Notes under the pieces: model-generated
What the model saw: the letters and a program-made list of their open reading frames with translations, nothing else
Told to the model about the DNA's origin: nothing
Databases searched by the model: none
NCBI GenBank assembly: GCA_022376465.1
Contig: JACDTU010000008.1
Location: forward strand, 372,001-436,000
Origin: Cubamyces lactineus
Lineage: Eukaryota; Basidiomycota; Agaricomycetes; Polyporales; Polyporaceae
DNA length: 64,000 nt
Reading direction: 5' to 3'
Program-made: the position numbers and the translations under genes
Shown here: piece after piece, positions 1 through 11,452 of the stretch
Layout of the letters: each line of letters begins with the position of its first letter
Position numbering within the stretch: the first letter of the stretch is position 1

Positions 1-1166
1 GATGCTGTTGCGCGAACGAGGTAGCAACGGCATCCGTCGTATTCAAGCCAGTCGCATCCGGTGGTAGAGTAACTGGCTTATCCAAGAGAGCCAGCCGGGC
101 CTTGCCAGAAGATCGACCCCTCTACAAACCCCAGTTCCATCTCCGACAGCCCACAGGCCATGTGTCTCGTTGGCAAGCTGACGGGGCACCCAAGAGAATC
201 CATCCTCAGGGGCTTCCTCCCTAGACGTTGGACGGCGAAATGGAGAGGTTACACACACAACTCTACCGGGACTGATCGATGAACACGTCAGGTCACTTCC
301 GGCGTCACTACTTGTAATAAAAGGCAAAGCCGTACCTGTCTACTATGCGGTGGAACGTGAGCGGCATATTATTGCAGATATTACGTCCGTAGCGGCGTTA
401 TATGCGCAGATGACAGTGGGACGGCGGCGGAGTCAAGAGAACCGAGGTTGGTCCCAATGTAATGGAGATTGCGACTTTAGAAAGTTGGATCCCGCAACCA
501 GCCTTTGTATGCAGTACCGAAGCGGTCGCACACATTGTAGTGCAGGGCAGACCGTCCGCCCGCTTGAGCTCGCACATACAAGTCACACTACACGAGGCCC
601 AGAAGTACTACAGCCTGAGCTCTTCAAGCTGTAATGTATACTAGTACCAGGTCACGGTGAGCATTAGGAGCAGCATAGCTTGCGAAGAACCAAGAATTAG
701 ATGTGATGGCTAGTCAAGCTAGTGTTGAAGGACCAGGACGGGTTTATTGGGTACGATGGTGACGTGCGAACCGGAAGGGCGGAAATCAAGACTGGGTCTT
801 ACAGCATCTCAAAGTTACGGTGAGGACCCAGACGCGATCACGTGCGCGGCACGTATAGACTGAGCCTCCAAGCGCCTGTCTCTTCCCGCCGGTCGTGCCT
901 GTAACTCCAGTCTAACGTCCAAATGGTGCAACAGGGTAACAGCAACACAGTGTGATAGCTCATGGCTGGCATACCGCACAGGTACTCTGTAGCTGCAGCT
1001 CTGAATCTACAATGCAGATGAATCAGACATAGTTTACAACTTCAGAACCTCCAAAATGCCACGCTCCCGAGCCTCGAGTCCCAGTATCGCACAACATGCA
1101 AACATATCTCCATCTGCCCGGATCCCCCGTGCTTGAGGCACTCCTCTCTATCTCTCCCTTTGTCTC
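1..1166. other. No confident gene; downstream flank of the alcohol oxidase
   Basis: Open frames here are short and overlap on both strands. The best is a minus-strand frame at about 43-327 without an ATG; it has plausible composition (tryptophan and glycine containing) and could be an internal exon of a gene leaving the window on the left. A plus-strand frame at 462-644 starts with ATG but resembles nothing I know. No RNA gene or repeat is recognised. The right end is the 3' flank of the minus-strand alcohol oxidase. Confidence 0.4.
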
Positions 1167-3811
1167 TCACAAACGTGCTTTTAACAGCGGCGGTGCGGCG
1201 TTCTCCAAAGGTATACCTAGCTCCTCTGCAATAATGGTCGCAGCTTTCTCGCCGATCACAACAGCGGTAGAATACGTGTTCTACCGCTCAACACATCAGT
1301 ATGATAACCCAATCGAACAGAACTTGACATACCGCAGCGACATTACCCGGGCATATCGACATGTCTAGATCATCGGTCAATACCTTCAGGGAGACTCACG
1401 AGATGCGCAAAGGACGCACCTGCGACCTTCAGCCCTTCTACGCCATAGATATTCAGACGGGAGTCAACGACTCCACCATCCTCGCGCTTCTTCATTGCAC
1501 ATGTGCCAAGCTGTGTACCCGCGGTCGTCAGCGCGGAGCTTCACAAGGCAGGCGTATGGAAAAAGCTCACTGAATGCCACGCCGTGCCCACCGCTTGTCT
1601 GATGTAGTCCTCCAATATCTTGTCGTCCTCGAAGGTGTACTCTAGATCGGGTGCAGAAACCGGTACGGGGCCGCTTCGCGCTCCAGCGACCGCCTTGCTA
1701 TTCGCAGGGAACGTAGGATGGCGGGCAGCGACTTCCCCGCGATATGAAGGCAGACGCCGTGCGAATTCGCGCGAACGCTTGTAGCCCCACTTCATCAATA
1801 CCAGGTCTTCCGTTCTACGCATGGCGCGTCAGCGATGCACGGTTGGCGATGCGCAGGAAGTTGACACATACCTGTCGAGGTATCCAGCATGGAAGTCCAG
1901 CGGCGCCTCGACGTCGTCCCCGTCCGTGATGTGCACATGTCCCATAGACATGGGATGCTGGACGTACCATCCAACGCTGAATGATTTATTGATCGACAGA
2001 TTCGTGCGATCACCCAAGAATCTAAGGAAATCAGGCAGTTAGAGATTGCGTCAAAGACCGCGTGCCACACAGTGATACTCACAGAGACACGGTTCCAATC
2101 CAGAGAACGGGCTTATCTGGAGCTGGCACATAGTAGTCAAGCCATCTCTTGCGGAATTCGGGGCCGATTTCGTCAAGCTCGTTTCTGAACGGGCGAAGCT
2201 TAACGCCAGCATCCAAACCACTGTTTCGCAACCAGAGAATGAGTCAGCCAGGTTGCAGGTGGTATGTTGGCGATGCTCACTTATGGGCTAGCAAACCACT
2301 CCCATCCGCCTCCCACTGCTTGCTCCATTCTAAACGCGAATGAGCAGGCGGCCACGAGATCGCGCGATGCGATCATACTCACTGTCAAGTTCAGCCTTGT
2401 CGTTGGTTACGATGCCATCAAGGGTATGAGCTGTATCAGCGGCGATGTACGGTGCAAAGATGACTTGGTGGTCTGGAGAAGATAGATGTGAAAACGACTG
2501 TATAGCCAACAGCGCCCTTGCCACTCGCCTTGATACTTCTCCCCTACCCCTGGAAGATCCACCAGTGGCTTGACGCCGACCCTTGTGAGAACATCCTTGG
2601 AACCCAGCCCGGAGCGTTCCAGGATAGCAGGTGACCCAAACGCGCCTGCAGAAACGATGACTATTCGTCGCGCCATCGCCGTGAACATTTCGCCCTTGAC
2701 ACCAGGGTGGAAACGTTTGTTCGCTAAATATTGGACGCCAATCGCCCGTTTCCCGCTAGACCTCTCGTCAGACTCACAGATGATCACCGCTGTGCTCAAA
2801 CGACATACTCGAACAAGATCTTCTTGACATAATAGCCCGTCAAGATCGTCAGGTTGCCATTGAAATCCTGGTTGTAGATGTAATGGTGTGGAATATCGGA
2901 TCGTGTGCCGGTCTTCGCGTCAATCCATCTGGTATAGTTCAGCCACCTATGCCCATCATTAAGAAGGGACGTAACTCACTTCTGCCAGCGCTACACAATG
3001 GGAAAGCGAGCTCCGTCAGTGACGAAGGCGAGGGATCGATTGGCAAAGAGCCATACCCCATACTTGTTACACTCATACAAACCGTTCACGTCGTCCGTAT
3101 GGCCGCGACGCTTGTCATATTGAGCAGCGACGTCCAGGAATTCCTTGCCTATCTCGGTGAAGAAGCCACCATACGATACCTTCAGCGGACCAGAGGAGCC
3201 ATGCGTTTTCCCTTTGCCCGGCTCGATTTCGTAAGTCTCGCACTTGGCACAAGGTCCGAATGTAAGTCAAATTGCCAGAAGCTACTGCGCCCGAGTACGC
3301 ACCTTTCGAAGCAAGGGAAGCAGGTCATCGGAGCTCCATCCGTGATTCCCGTATACATTCGCCCAATCGTCGTAATCTGACGCTGCCGCCCTTGTGTACA
3401 TCGTGACTACCAAGAACCGATCAGGTTTAGCGTTGAGGCTGCACACGTCTGGGATAGTTGACTCACAGTTGACGCTTGAACCTCCCCCAAGACATTGTCC
3501 ACAGGGGACAACGGGAGACCGTCCGCCTAACTCTGCGCTCTCCCTACCGACTTGAAACTTCACCGTCTTGCTGCCCGGTTGCAAGTGATGGAGATAGCGC
3601 GCAGGCTGAGTGTGCGACGGGTCATCGCGTGTAGAAGGGCCTGCCTCGATGACGAGAATCTTGAGGGCTGGATCTGCAGCAGCGAGCCGTCCTGCGATAA
3701 TGCAACCACAAGTGCCGCCTACGGGAAAACATAAGTCATGAGAAACGATGATAGACCACAATAAGAGGACTTACCACCGGCGATGACTATGTCATATACC
3801 GGCTGGGACAT
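1167..3811 (-). CDS. AOX: Alcohol (methanol) oxidase, GMC oxidoreductase family
   Basis: FAD enzyme that oxidises short primary alcohols, chiefly methanol, to aldehyde and hydrogen peroxide. The gene starts at 3811 (MSQPVYDIVIAG) and runs through many short introns to a TGA at 1167-1169. The first intron splits the FAD-binding motif GGGTCGCIIAGRL. Then come the GGGSSVN motif followed after an intron by FTMYTRAAASDYDDW, and the second GMC signature near GAFGSPAILERSGLGS. Near the C-terminus are the catalytic histidine in GTAWHS/LGTCAM and the asparagine in PGNVAA/NTYSTAVVIGEK; this His-Asn pair is typical of alcohol oxidases, whereas most GMC enzymes have His-His. An apparent break near 2800 is resolved by a 53-nt intron (2756-2808). 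The protein ends in -ARL, which fits the peroxisomal PTS1 consensus. In wood-decay fungi such enzymes use methanol from lignin or pectin and supply peroxide. All expected blocks are present, so the gene looks intact. Confidence 0.93.
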
Positions 3812-3879
3812 GGTGAAGGAGTAGTTCGTCGACTGTGTAAAACTGTGGGATACTTGAGGCCTCTGGAACCCACGGCGCA

Positions 3880-3885
3880 TTTATA
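3880..3885 (-). promoter_or_regulatory. TATA box of the alcohol oxidase gene
   Basis: On the minus strand the sequence reads GGTATAAATGCG about 70 bp upstream of the alcohol oxidase ATG. Spacing and sequence suit a fungal core promoter and agree with a strongly induced gene. Assigned by pattern only. Confidence 0.6.
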
Positions 3886-5789
3886 CCTTCAGGGGATATG
3901 GGAAGTGACGGCTGAGACGTAAGTCGTGATGGTCCTCCTGGACGTTTGAGGGAATTCCTGGCACTCCTGGCAAGACTAAGCCCCGCTTCCTCATGACGCG
4001 AGAAACCCTTTATCCAAGACAGGCCTAAGGTACTGGGAAAGAAGCTGATGCAGTTACGAGAACGATCAACAAACGCGCCCAGTCGAGCGGCAAAGCGCAC
4101 GAACTGCGAAGAGACTTACCTGAAGAGGTCTATCTCGAAGCAGACAGTGAGCGCCCTCCTCGCAAAGGATACCCGACTGTCGCCGGCGCACTACTGGCTT
4201 CTAGGAAGAGACCGAAAACGATGGACGCTGCGTATTGTAGACAATTGCACACACCAAACATAACCTGTAATCATTGAATCTACATGAGTAAGCGAAGAAG
4301 CTCTCTGCGAGTTCAACGTTCAACTCGCGGCCACAGATATGATAGGAACGTGTACCCGCAGGTGCTCCCGGAGAAATTCTTGTACGCATAAATTCATATG
4401 CCATAGCATATACACACGGACCCTATGATGGAGCGAAGCCAGCCACATGGTCAGTCCAAAAACCAGTCCACGCACGAGGAGCTCACATTGTCTGCGCCCC
4501 TGCACACGTAAAGCAATACACTGGCCTCCAGAGGTAGCCAGAGAGTAGACAGGAGAAGGTGATAATGATGGAGAATCAGAGACAGGCTCTGAGTAGAAGT
4601 AGTATAGATCCAGAACTCGACGGAACAATGTTCTACGAAGCAAGCGGAACTGAAGATGGAGGTAAATCTGTTGGTATCGTCAGAAAGCGGAAGTTCTGAG
4701 CATACGCGACTAGCGATCAACGGAGGCCCCATCTCCTTGCATTTTGAGGGTTGACGGCGGATAAAATTACGAGCAGATATGTACAAACGAATGTCTTTGC
4801 CTGTCCTGGCAAAGGCACTCGTAGAAAGGCGGCAGTCCAAAACTCGCAAAGTCGCAGTTCGTTAATGTGAACTGGGTAACACTCACCTCCGAGGGATAGT
4901 GGAGAATAGCCTTCACACTTCAAACTTCGGAGATCGTATTGATGACTGAATGTGGGTTGCCTAGTTGTAAGGAACAATAGTGTAAGTACGGTGGAAGCCG
5001 AGCGGTGCAATCCGGACGGTGCAGGACTGTTTGATGGAAACGTTCTCAGATGGCGGCCGACAGGATGCTGATGCAGAGCGAGACAACGAGGGGTTGACGA
5101 CTTCTTCGGTGTGGCTAGTAATGCTAACGGAATTCTGCGTCGACATAGGATTGATATCAATCAGGGCCCGGTAAGAGTTTTCATGCCCTTGAGCGTTGAG
5201 TTCGGCCGTGGTGACCTGTACGATTACTACTAGTGTCAGCAAGCTTTGTCCGCTAGTACGGGCCTTGTGAAGCAGGAGACAGTGCCAGTCATTGCTGAAG
5301 CTGTCTTCCTGGCGAGAAGACATGAGAATACTGTCCGGCATGTGAGCTAGCTGGGCGACACGTCCAAAATACGGGGTTCGAATGCCATACGTGAGGTTCT
5401 GACGGCTGGGCACTACTTCAAGCTTTGAAGGGTTGGCTAGTCGTATGCGTCAATCAGCATGCTTGAGCGATATTGAATCCTGACTGGCTAGTAGACTTGA
5501 CAAGGTCAAGAACTCATGAGAGTGACAAAGGAATACGTGAGGGTACGTTGAGCGTCGGTGATGACTCGCACCGGGTGGTGGTGGTTCGTCTGCAACCTGG
5601 TTGTGGGCGCCTCAGCCATGGCTTCAGCCGACTGGCGGTCGCAACGAACACATCGCCAAACCGCGAGACTTCGAGTACGCACGCAGGGAGTCGCAGGAGC
5701 AAAGCATAGATGTACTACACTAAACAGATCGCCATGTCCATATACCGAGGGATAATTAGCCGAGCGGGGTATATAGAGAATAGGTTATG
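3886..5789. other. Intergenic; one weak spliced candidate on the minus strand
   Basis: The stretch lies between the alcohol oxidase promoter and the 3' end of the kinase gene. On the minus strand between about 4960 and 5410 a long frame can be read that contains a plausible 44-nt intron (GTACTA...CTGACAC...ACAG) and a serine- and threonine-rich reading. It continues into another open frame at 4717-5160. No family resemblance is seen. Overlapping frames on the other strand make non-coding sequence equally likely. Confidence 0.3.
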
Positions 5790-8700
5790 CTATGATCGCG
5801 ATACTGTCCCTGTCGAGTCGGCGCTCTGCCGCCTGGACATCCGCTCCTCGACCGCCCGACAGTCGGCCAGCAAGTCAGCAATGGCTTGGCGTCCGCTGGG
5901 GTTGCGTATAAATGGTGTCTGCACAGGGGCGCAAAATCATGTCAGTACCACACCGCGCAGCAATCGTCAAGATGTACGTACGCTTAGCAATTCGTGGGGA
6001 TCCGGTCGTGAAGAGCTTGGTTTGGAACATAGATGCAAGAAATCGTGGAAAGATCGTGAGTATACCTCAGCTTGGCTAAGGGGAGGGAGCGTGTCGCCAA
6101 ATTGCCTTGGGTCGGTGATATCGCTGAAGGGAGGTTCCGCCTGCGCGAGCTCCCAAACGGTCGCGCCTAATGACCAGACGTCCACTTTGAGAGCGTTGTA
6201 TGAACCGCTTTAATTGTAATGTAAGCTGCCCGTGTCAAGAAGACGATGTCGAGATTGCAAACTTACCTCCTGATTTCAGGTGCCTGCCAGTACGCAACAC
6301 CCACCAAATCAGTGCAAATGGGCTTCGTCCTGGTGACCTGAACGGCACTCGAGAAGTCTGCTAGTTTCACTACGCCGTCGACGTTCACCAGAAGGTTGTC
6401 AGAGCGGAGATCTCGGTGGGCGATGCCTTTGCTCTGTAAGTAGTCAAGAGCATACAGAACCTGCCAAGGGCCATCAGCTTCGCGAACCGCACCATAAGAG
6501 CTATGAGCACATACATCGCTCGCAACTCGTGCAATGCACTTCTCGTGAAAAATAATCCCTTCGTCCGCATACGCAATCACGTCGGCAAGGCTGCGCTCCA
6601 TGAGGTCCATGCGAATCCACAAGCAGTCCTCGACAAGGTCCACATACAGCGCATCCATCGTGAGGATGTGCGGATGCGAGATCCCGTTCATCAAAGCCAA
6701 TTCGCTTCGCAGATCGTTGATTTTGGGCGACCCAGATGGCAAGATGGGGACGTTCTTGATCGCAACGAAGGAACCAGGCTCCTTCTCCGGGGATCCAGGC
6801 GTGGCGAGCACGCGAGCAGCGTACACGGAACCGCTCTCGCCCTCGGCGATCTCGCGCAAATCCGCGTATAGGTCTCGTGGATCGACCTGGTCGTTGATGA
6901 ATGACTTCAATGGCGCAACGACCGCAGACAACCATCCAGGGTATCGCGGAGCAGGCGATAGGGGCGACGGCGAGCTTAATGACGCAGGCGAAACAGGTGT
7001 TCGTGGTCTACTCTCCGTAGTTGGTGTTGCAGAGAGATAGTGGTCGATGATGATGGACGGTCGTCGTGCCGATGGTATATCATCGTCCATATCCCGCATA
7101 TCGCTAGTCACGGATACGGTGAAGACATCACGGTCCGCGAAGGACGCAGCTCGTGGAGAGGGCTCGGGCGAGTCGACACACCCAATACTCTTCGGCTTGC
7201 CGCCCAAGAGTCGCCACTCTTGCGTTTCAGATGTTGTCAACGTCTGCGGTCGCGAGTCCGATGACGCGGACTCGGTGCCCGTGGACATAGACAGCGACGC
7301 AGATGTGGAAGAGCTCGAGGCGCTGGAGTGCGATTCAGCGCTATTCGGAGAGTGGGAGCGCGGATCGTCCAAGTCTTGAGTGACAGATGGGCTCTTCGTG
7401 CGACCGTCTCCATTGGCAAGCACCGGTGAGACAACCACATTCCCTCGGGCACTGCGGGCAACAGCGGCCGTAGCAATCGTGGCTGGCGTGACTGTGACGG
7501 TCGACACCCCCGAGTCCCGGTTCTCCTTCTCTCGTGCGAGCGACATTTGAATGTCGAAGTGTTCCGCGTTGGTGATGTGAGGGATCGAGGGAAACTCGTC
7601 GAGCACTGGAGTTAGAAGCGTTGACGACGAGTATTGAGAGTCCGTTGACATGTCGGCGGAGATATCATGCGTCATTGACAACACAGATGCCTCGGAACTG
7701 TTGGCACTGGCGATCGTCCCGGTAGCCTCATGTCGAAGCATGCCTCTGCTTTCCATCGGTGGCGGAGGTAGCGCGCTTGTGGGAGCTGCCCGCAACGGTG
7801 GTTCTTGCTTAGGCAAAGGCTTCTGTGGGGGTAGCTGCCGCGTCGCAGGCGATGGAGAGTCGGTTCGGCCTCGTACGGACCCCGCGCGGGGTGGTGAGGC
7901 GCTACTGCCTCCCGGCCCGAGTCTTGATGGAGGAGTGAACGTTCTGCTCGGGGCGGGCTTTGGTGGCGTGAGCGTGATAGACGTAGGAATGGAGGAAAAT
8001 AACGACTCTGTCCAAGACGAAAGATCGTCCTGATGGAATGAGAGGCGCGGGGGTTCCGGGAGGGACGGGGAAGTCAAAGACCGTTCGTGCGACCCAGAGC
8101 TGGCCGAATCCGCGGATGGCCTGCCGTTTACCCTGGAACTTGTGCTCGCCGTGGGTTGCTCGATTGGAGGTGGCAAGCTGAAATCCTCTTCTGCCCGTGA
8201 AAGCTGGCTCTCCTTCTTTGGCGACATATATGCCGGCGGCGGGGAATGGGAAATGGTATCGATGGACTCGTTAGCAACGTGGAACGAGCGTTGAGGGGTA
8301 CTCCTAGCCATCATCTGCTTCTCAGAGATGGCCGAATTCGAGGAACTGTCTGAAGACACGACAGATATAGTAGGTGGTGGTGGTACCGGGGGTGCTAGCC
8401 GTGTCATGGAAGCACTAGAATGATGTGTGGGGAGATGCGGGGTACTTTGCGAATGTAGCTGCGGGTATGTGAACGCGTGCGTAGGCGGCGGTCTTGACAT
8501 GGGAGGTGTTCGTCGTGGGTCGACTTCAGCGTGTGGCGCCCCAGAAGAGGAGTATTCCGAGTGATTGCGTGAGGATACGGACACCTGGCGGAAATGCGAT
8601 CGCGAGCTATACGATCGCTGGCTGCTTGCGAGAGAGACCTGTGAAAGGGATGCGTCGGATTGGTCTCGTCGCAACCCCCCTCGGGGCTGGTTGGCATATT

Positions 8701-9454
8701 CAGGAGATCGCGTTGTGCCCGCCGGGGACGCGGAGCGACCAGGATTCAATGAATAAATAGAGCGCGTACTGCGTGAACGGGACTCGGCTCTCTTAGCCTG
8801 GATGGCTGCTATCTCCTCCTCGCTGAACCCTGCCTCCGCCAAGGATGCGGACCACGTCGGGGGAAGCCCGACGAAACTAAGGGATGGTGAGAACGTATTA
8901 TACAGTCATAGCTGCCAATTGTACATACCCTTCATCAACATGGATATTGTGCTATGGCAGAGATGGTTAGTCGTCTTACCGAGTGAGACAGAAGTAACGT
9001 CGCTAGCGCTCACCTGAAAGTTCCAGGGTAAGGAGATGGATGGGTCATCCGCTGGTTCAGGAGGCTGAGAGGATTCGGATGCTGCAGAATAACCAGACTC
9101 GGCGGTTTTGGGAGTCTTGGGGCGTCTGCTGAACGAGGAGAATTTGAAGAGGCCTCTACGGGAACCAACAGAATCCTGAGACGAGGATGGGGGAGAGAGG
9201 GTTGTGCGGCTGCTAGGAGCGTAGGATGGTGATGGAGACGGGCTTCTGACGAGAGTCGCGTACTGAGCAGAGAGCGGCGTGGCAGGCTGAGAGGGAAACG
9301 AGTCGGGAGAGAGCGAGTTGCCGAGGGAAGGAAGGGAAGGGTTGGCGAGGCGATATGGGTCTTTGGGAGGGAGCGGAGGAGGTTTCGAGCCAGCAGCGAA
9401 CTTGAAGACCTTCAGCGAGGAGAATCTGGAGTTCTGTTTGCTCGACGTCGCCAT
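5790..9454 (-). CDS. PAK/Ste20-like protein kinase with N-terminal CRIB domain
   Basis: Predicted Cdc42/Rac effector kinase acting in polarity and actin signalling. The ATG is at 9454-9452. Exon 1 (about 147 codons) is serine/proline rich and ends in ISLPWNFQ. A micro-exon of about 23 nt supplies HNIHVDEG and the next exon FVGLPPTWSASLAEAGF, which together form the CRIB Rho-binding motif and its downstream segment. A long disordered Ser/Pro region of roughly 600 residues follows. The kinase domain is C-terminal: glycine loop EGESGSVY, lysine in VAIKN, HRDLRSDNLL catalytic loop, AYWQAPE, then DVWSLGATVWELAQAEPPF. An in-frame 54-nt intron lies between VASD and VLYALDYL. The last exon carries TPFIRNPSGRQAIADLL and ends at the TAG at 5790-5792. 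The metal-binding motif reads DFS, not DFG. All other catalytic residues are in place, so activity is likely but untested. Confidence 0.88.
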
Positions 9455-10291
9455 CGTTGAGGACGACGTCCGCGAGGGCGGAGACAAGACGTTCACGGTT
9501 CAAGCCAAGGCGATTCGCAGGTTCTAGACCCGCTCAAGTCACTTTACCACGCCTAACCGCCGTTTATAAGTCGTCAATACAGTTACTTACTCGCACTGCT
9601 TACCCACATAGCATTCTGATACATGCATTCGCGCTCGACCACTAAGTTGTTTGTGCCCTGTTCATGGTACAGAAGTCGTTGCATTCAAAGCTGTGTTTTA
9701 CACATGCTCATTTGCTCTACACAAGCTTGAAGCTATTTGACTCATCCTTGCAGACTCGCGGATGGTTGCACTTCTCCGTGTGATGTCATGCAATCCACAT
9801 TCCTAACCAAAACATGATATTCAAGTTGTCGGGCACTTCTAAGGAAATGTGCGTACTTTCACCGTCGCTAGCTTGTTATAACTTGACCGGTGGTGTGGGA
9901 GCCACTACAGCTATCCATGACCACTTGACAAAATCATAAATCATGCCCGAGATGTCGGAGATATGCATGTTTGTTGTTCGCTTGTTGTCATCGACGGAAC
10001 GACCGGACACTGTGCACTACTAGTCCCAGAGTGTGTTAGCGACTCGGGGAGTGTCTAGCATCAGCACACCGCGCTCTAATAGCGGGATAGGAGGGGGTGG
10101 GGTGGGGTAAGTACTTGTCCGCGACGCGCGAGCACGTATACAAGGCTGAATAGACAAATCGACGGTGACTGCCGCAGGATAGCTCCGATTCAGCAATATA
10201 CATCAACGTACTGTCAACGATGCAAGAGCTAGGCGAGGTACACAGAAAGACATCTAGAGGGAGAGAGAGCTATCCAAGGATAGACAGCCTA
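9455..10291. other. Intergenic region upstream of the kinase
   Basis: About 0.84 kb with only short frames on either strand. It includes a G-rich run (gggggtggggtgggg) near 10090. It should contain the kinase promoter. No RNA gene or repeat was recognised. Confidence 0.5.
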
Positions 10292-11200
10292 TCATGCGAA
10301 GGTCGGGTATATGATGATGTTTTCGATCTGTTCTCGCCTTATGAGCACGGCTGTACCGTGAGTCAAACCCGCCAACGATACCACGAAGTCATGATCGGTC
10401 TGGTCCTCATGTACCCGAGTTAGTATACAACTCAAGCCACCACAAGCCCCTGAAGTCTTCCCCGACGCCGGGAGGGGGATTGTGCTCGAACTGCTTCCAA
10501 AGCAACGTGTGCAATATGTCCAGGTAATTGCCAATCTCATCGGCGGAGATCGCTTGGGCCATGCCATGATGTTGGGTCGGCGGAGGGAAGAGGGAGAAAT
10601 TCCAGTTGCCTGCTCGCCGATTGTCTTGCCCAAACGTCCAGAGGGGCTGTGGGAGCGGTCAACCTTCGTTCAGTCATCCATTCTGTGAATGCGAAGCATG
10701 TGGATGTCGAAAGGTAAGCGCCATACAATGGTACGTGCAGCTGGGTGTATCTGGCAATGACTTTCGATCACAAGTCGTGATGACCCTGAAACGCGCGGCC
10801 CTACTTGTATTCACGTAGAGAATTTAGAGCCACGTTTGCTATAGGAGACGGTGGACTCGCCTCAAGATGGGTCAGTATAAACGCAAGCGTCGTGAGATCC
10901 ACGGTGACTCACTGTTCGAGCGATTGTGACAGAGCGAGCTGCGCGATACCAGCGTTGGCTTCCGCCAAGTGCTGATCGCGTCGCGTAGGGGTCAGATCCA
11001 CAACAACCACATGTTCGCGCGTAAGAGAGGGTTTCACGGTAGGACTTGCATAGAGCTTGGTAATGAGAGCATCACGACGAGCACTGAGCAGGATCTCGGT
11101 GGCCGACAACGGGGAGTAGGTAGAGAGCTCTACTGCAAGCCCCTCGACTTCGGCTTGAGTTCCAGAAAGCTTGTACTGTTCAAATACCGATACTAGCCAT
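10292..11200 (-). CDS. Uncharacterised spliced gene divergent from UTP10
   Basis: Not recognised. A credible start is the ATG at 11200-11198. A 53-nt intron (GTATTT...TTGCAG) joins MASI to VELSTYSPLSATEIL, and the frame then runs to a GTGAGT donor near 10913. A second convincing block lies lower down, with readings such as NWNFSLFPPPTQHHG, ADEIGNYLDILHTLLWKQ and VGEDFRGLWWLEL. A further intron of about 64 nt (GTACAT...GGTACAG) leads to the C-terminal EQIENIIIYPTFA and a TGA at 10292-10294. How the two blocks connect through 10600-10810 is unclear. They may be one gene, or two small genes with the upper one ending at 10811. No signal peptide or membrane segment is evident. The start lies only about 250 bp from the UTP10 ATG, so a shared promoter is likely. 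Confidence 0.4.
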
Positions 11201-11452
11201 GACGATGGACGATGGGAGTGAAAGGCCAAGCCCAGCTCAGGCGGTACTCTGCAGTATGGGCGCCTATATGACTGATCCGCAGATCTGAGATCCAATTGAT
11301 CGAGCGTCCAAAAGTCCAAATTTCGAAAGTGGACTCGAGCTTGAAAGCGTTTGGGCCGTTGCCTCTTCCTCTTCCTCTATCCTTCTCTATCCCCGTCGTG
11401 GCCTCTGTCTCCGGCGGTGTTGCTGCAGGTCGCGAACCCAGCACCCTCAGTC
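11201..11452. promoter_or_regulatory. Divergent promoter region between UTP10 and the unknown gene
   Basis: This 252-bp gap separates the two ATGs. It contains a pyrimidine-rich tract on the plus strand just before UTP10 (runs of cctcttcctcttcctct near 11360-11380), common in promoters and 5' leaders of fungal housekeeping genes. No TATA box was seen on the UTP10 side. Confidence 0.45.

Noticed and set aside
2756..2808. Apparent stop and frame change in the middle of the alcohol oxidase
   Set aside because: A 53-nt intron with GTATGT donor and TCTAG acceptor removes it and restores F-D-G-K-R-A-I-G, so the gene is not broken there.
5340..5400. tRNA gene suggested by GGGGTTCGAATGCC
   Set aside because: No matching acceptor stem or D-arm spacing on either strand.
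7237..7380. Antisense ORFs within the kinase's disordered region
   Set aside because: Low-complexity Ser/Pro codons leave other frames open; no independent features.
6263..8842. PAK-like kinase as a dead pseudokinase
   Set aside because: The ATP lysine, HRD aspartate, asparagine and DFS aspartate are all kept; only the glycine differs, which alone does not prove loss of activity.
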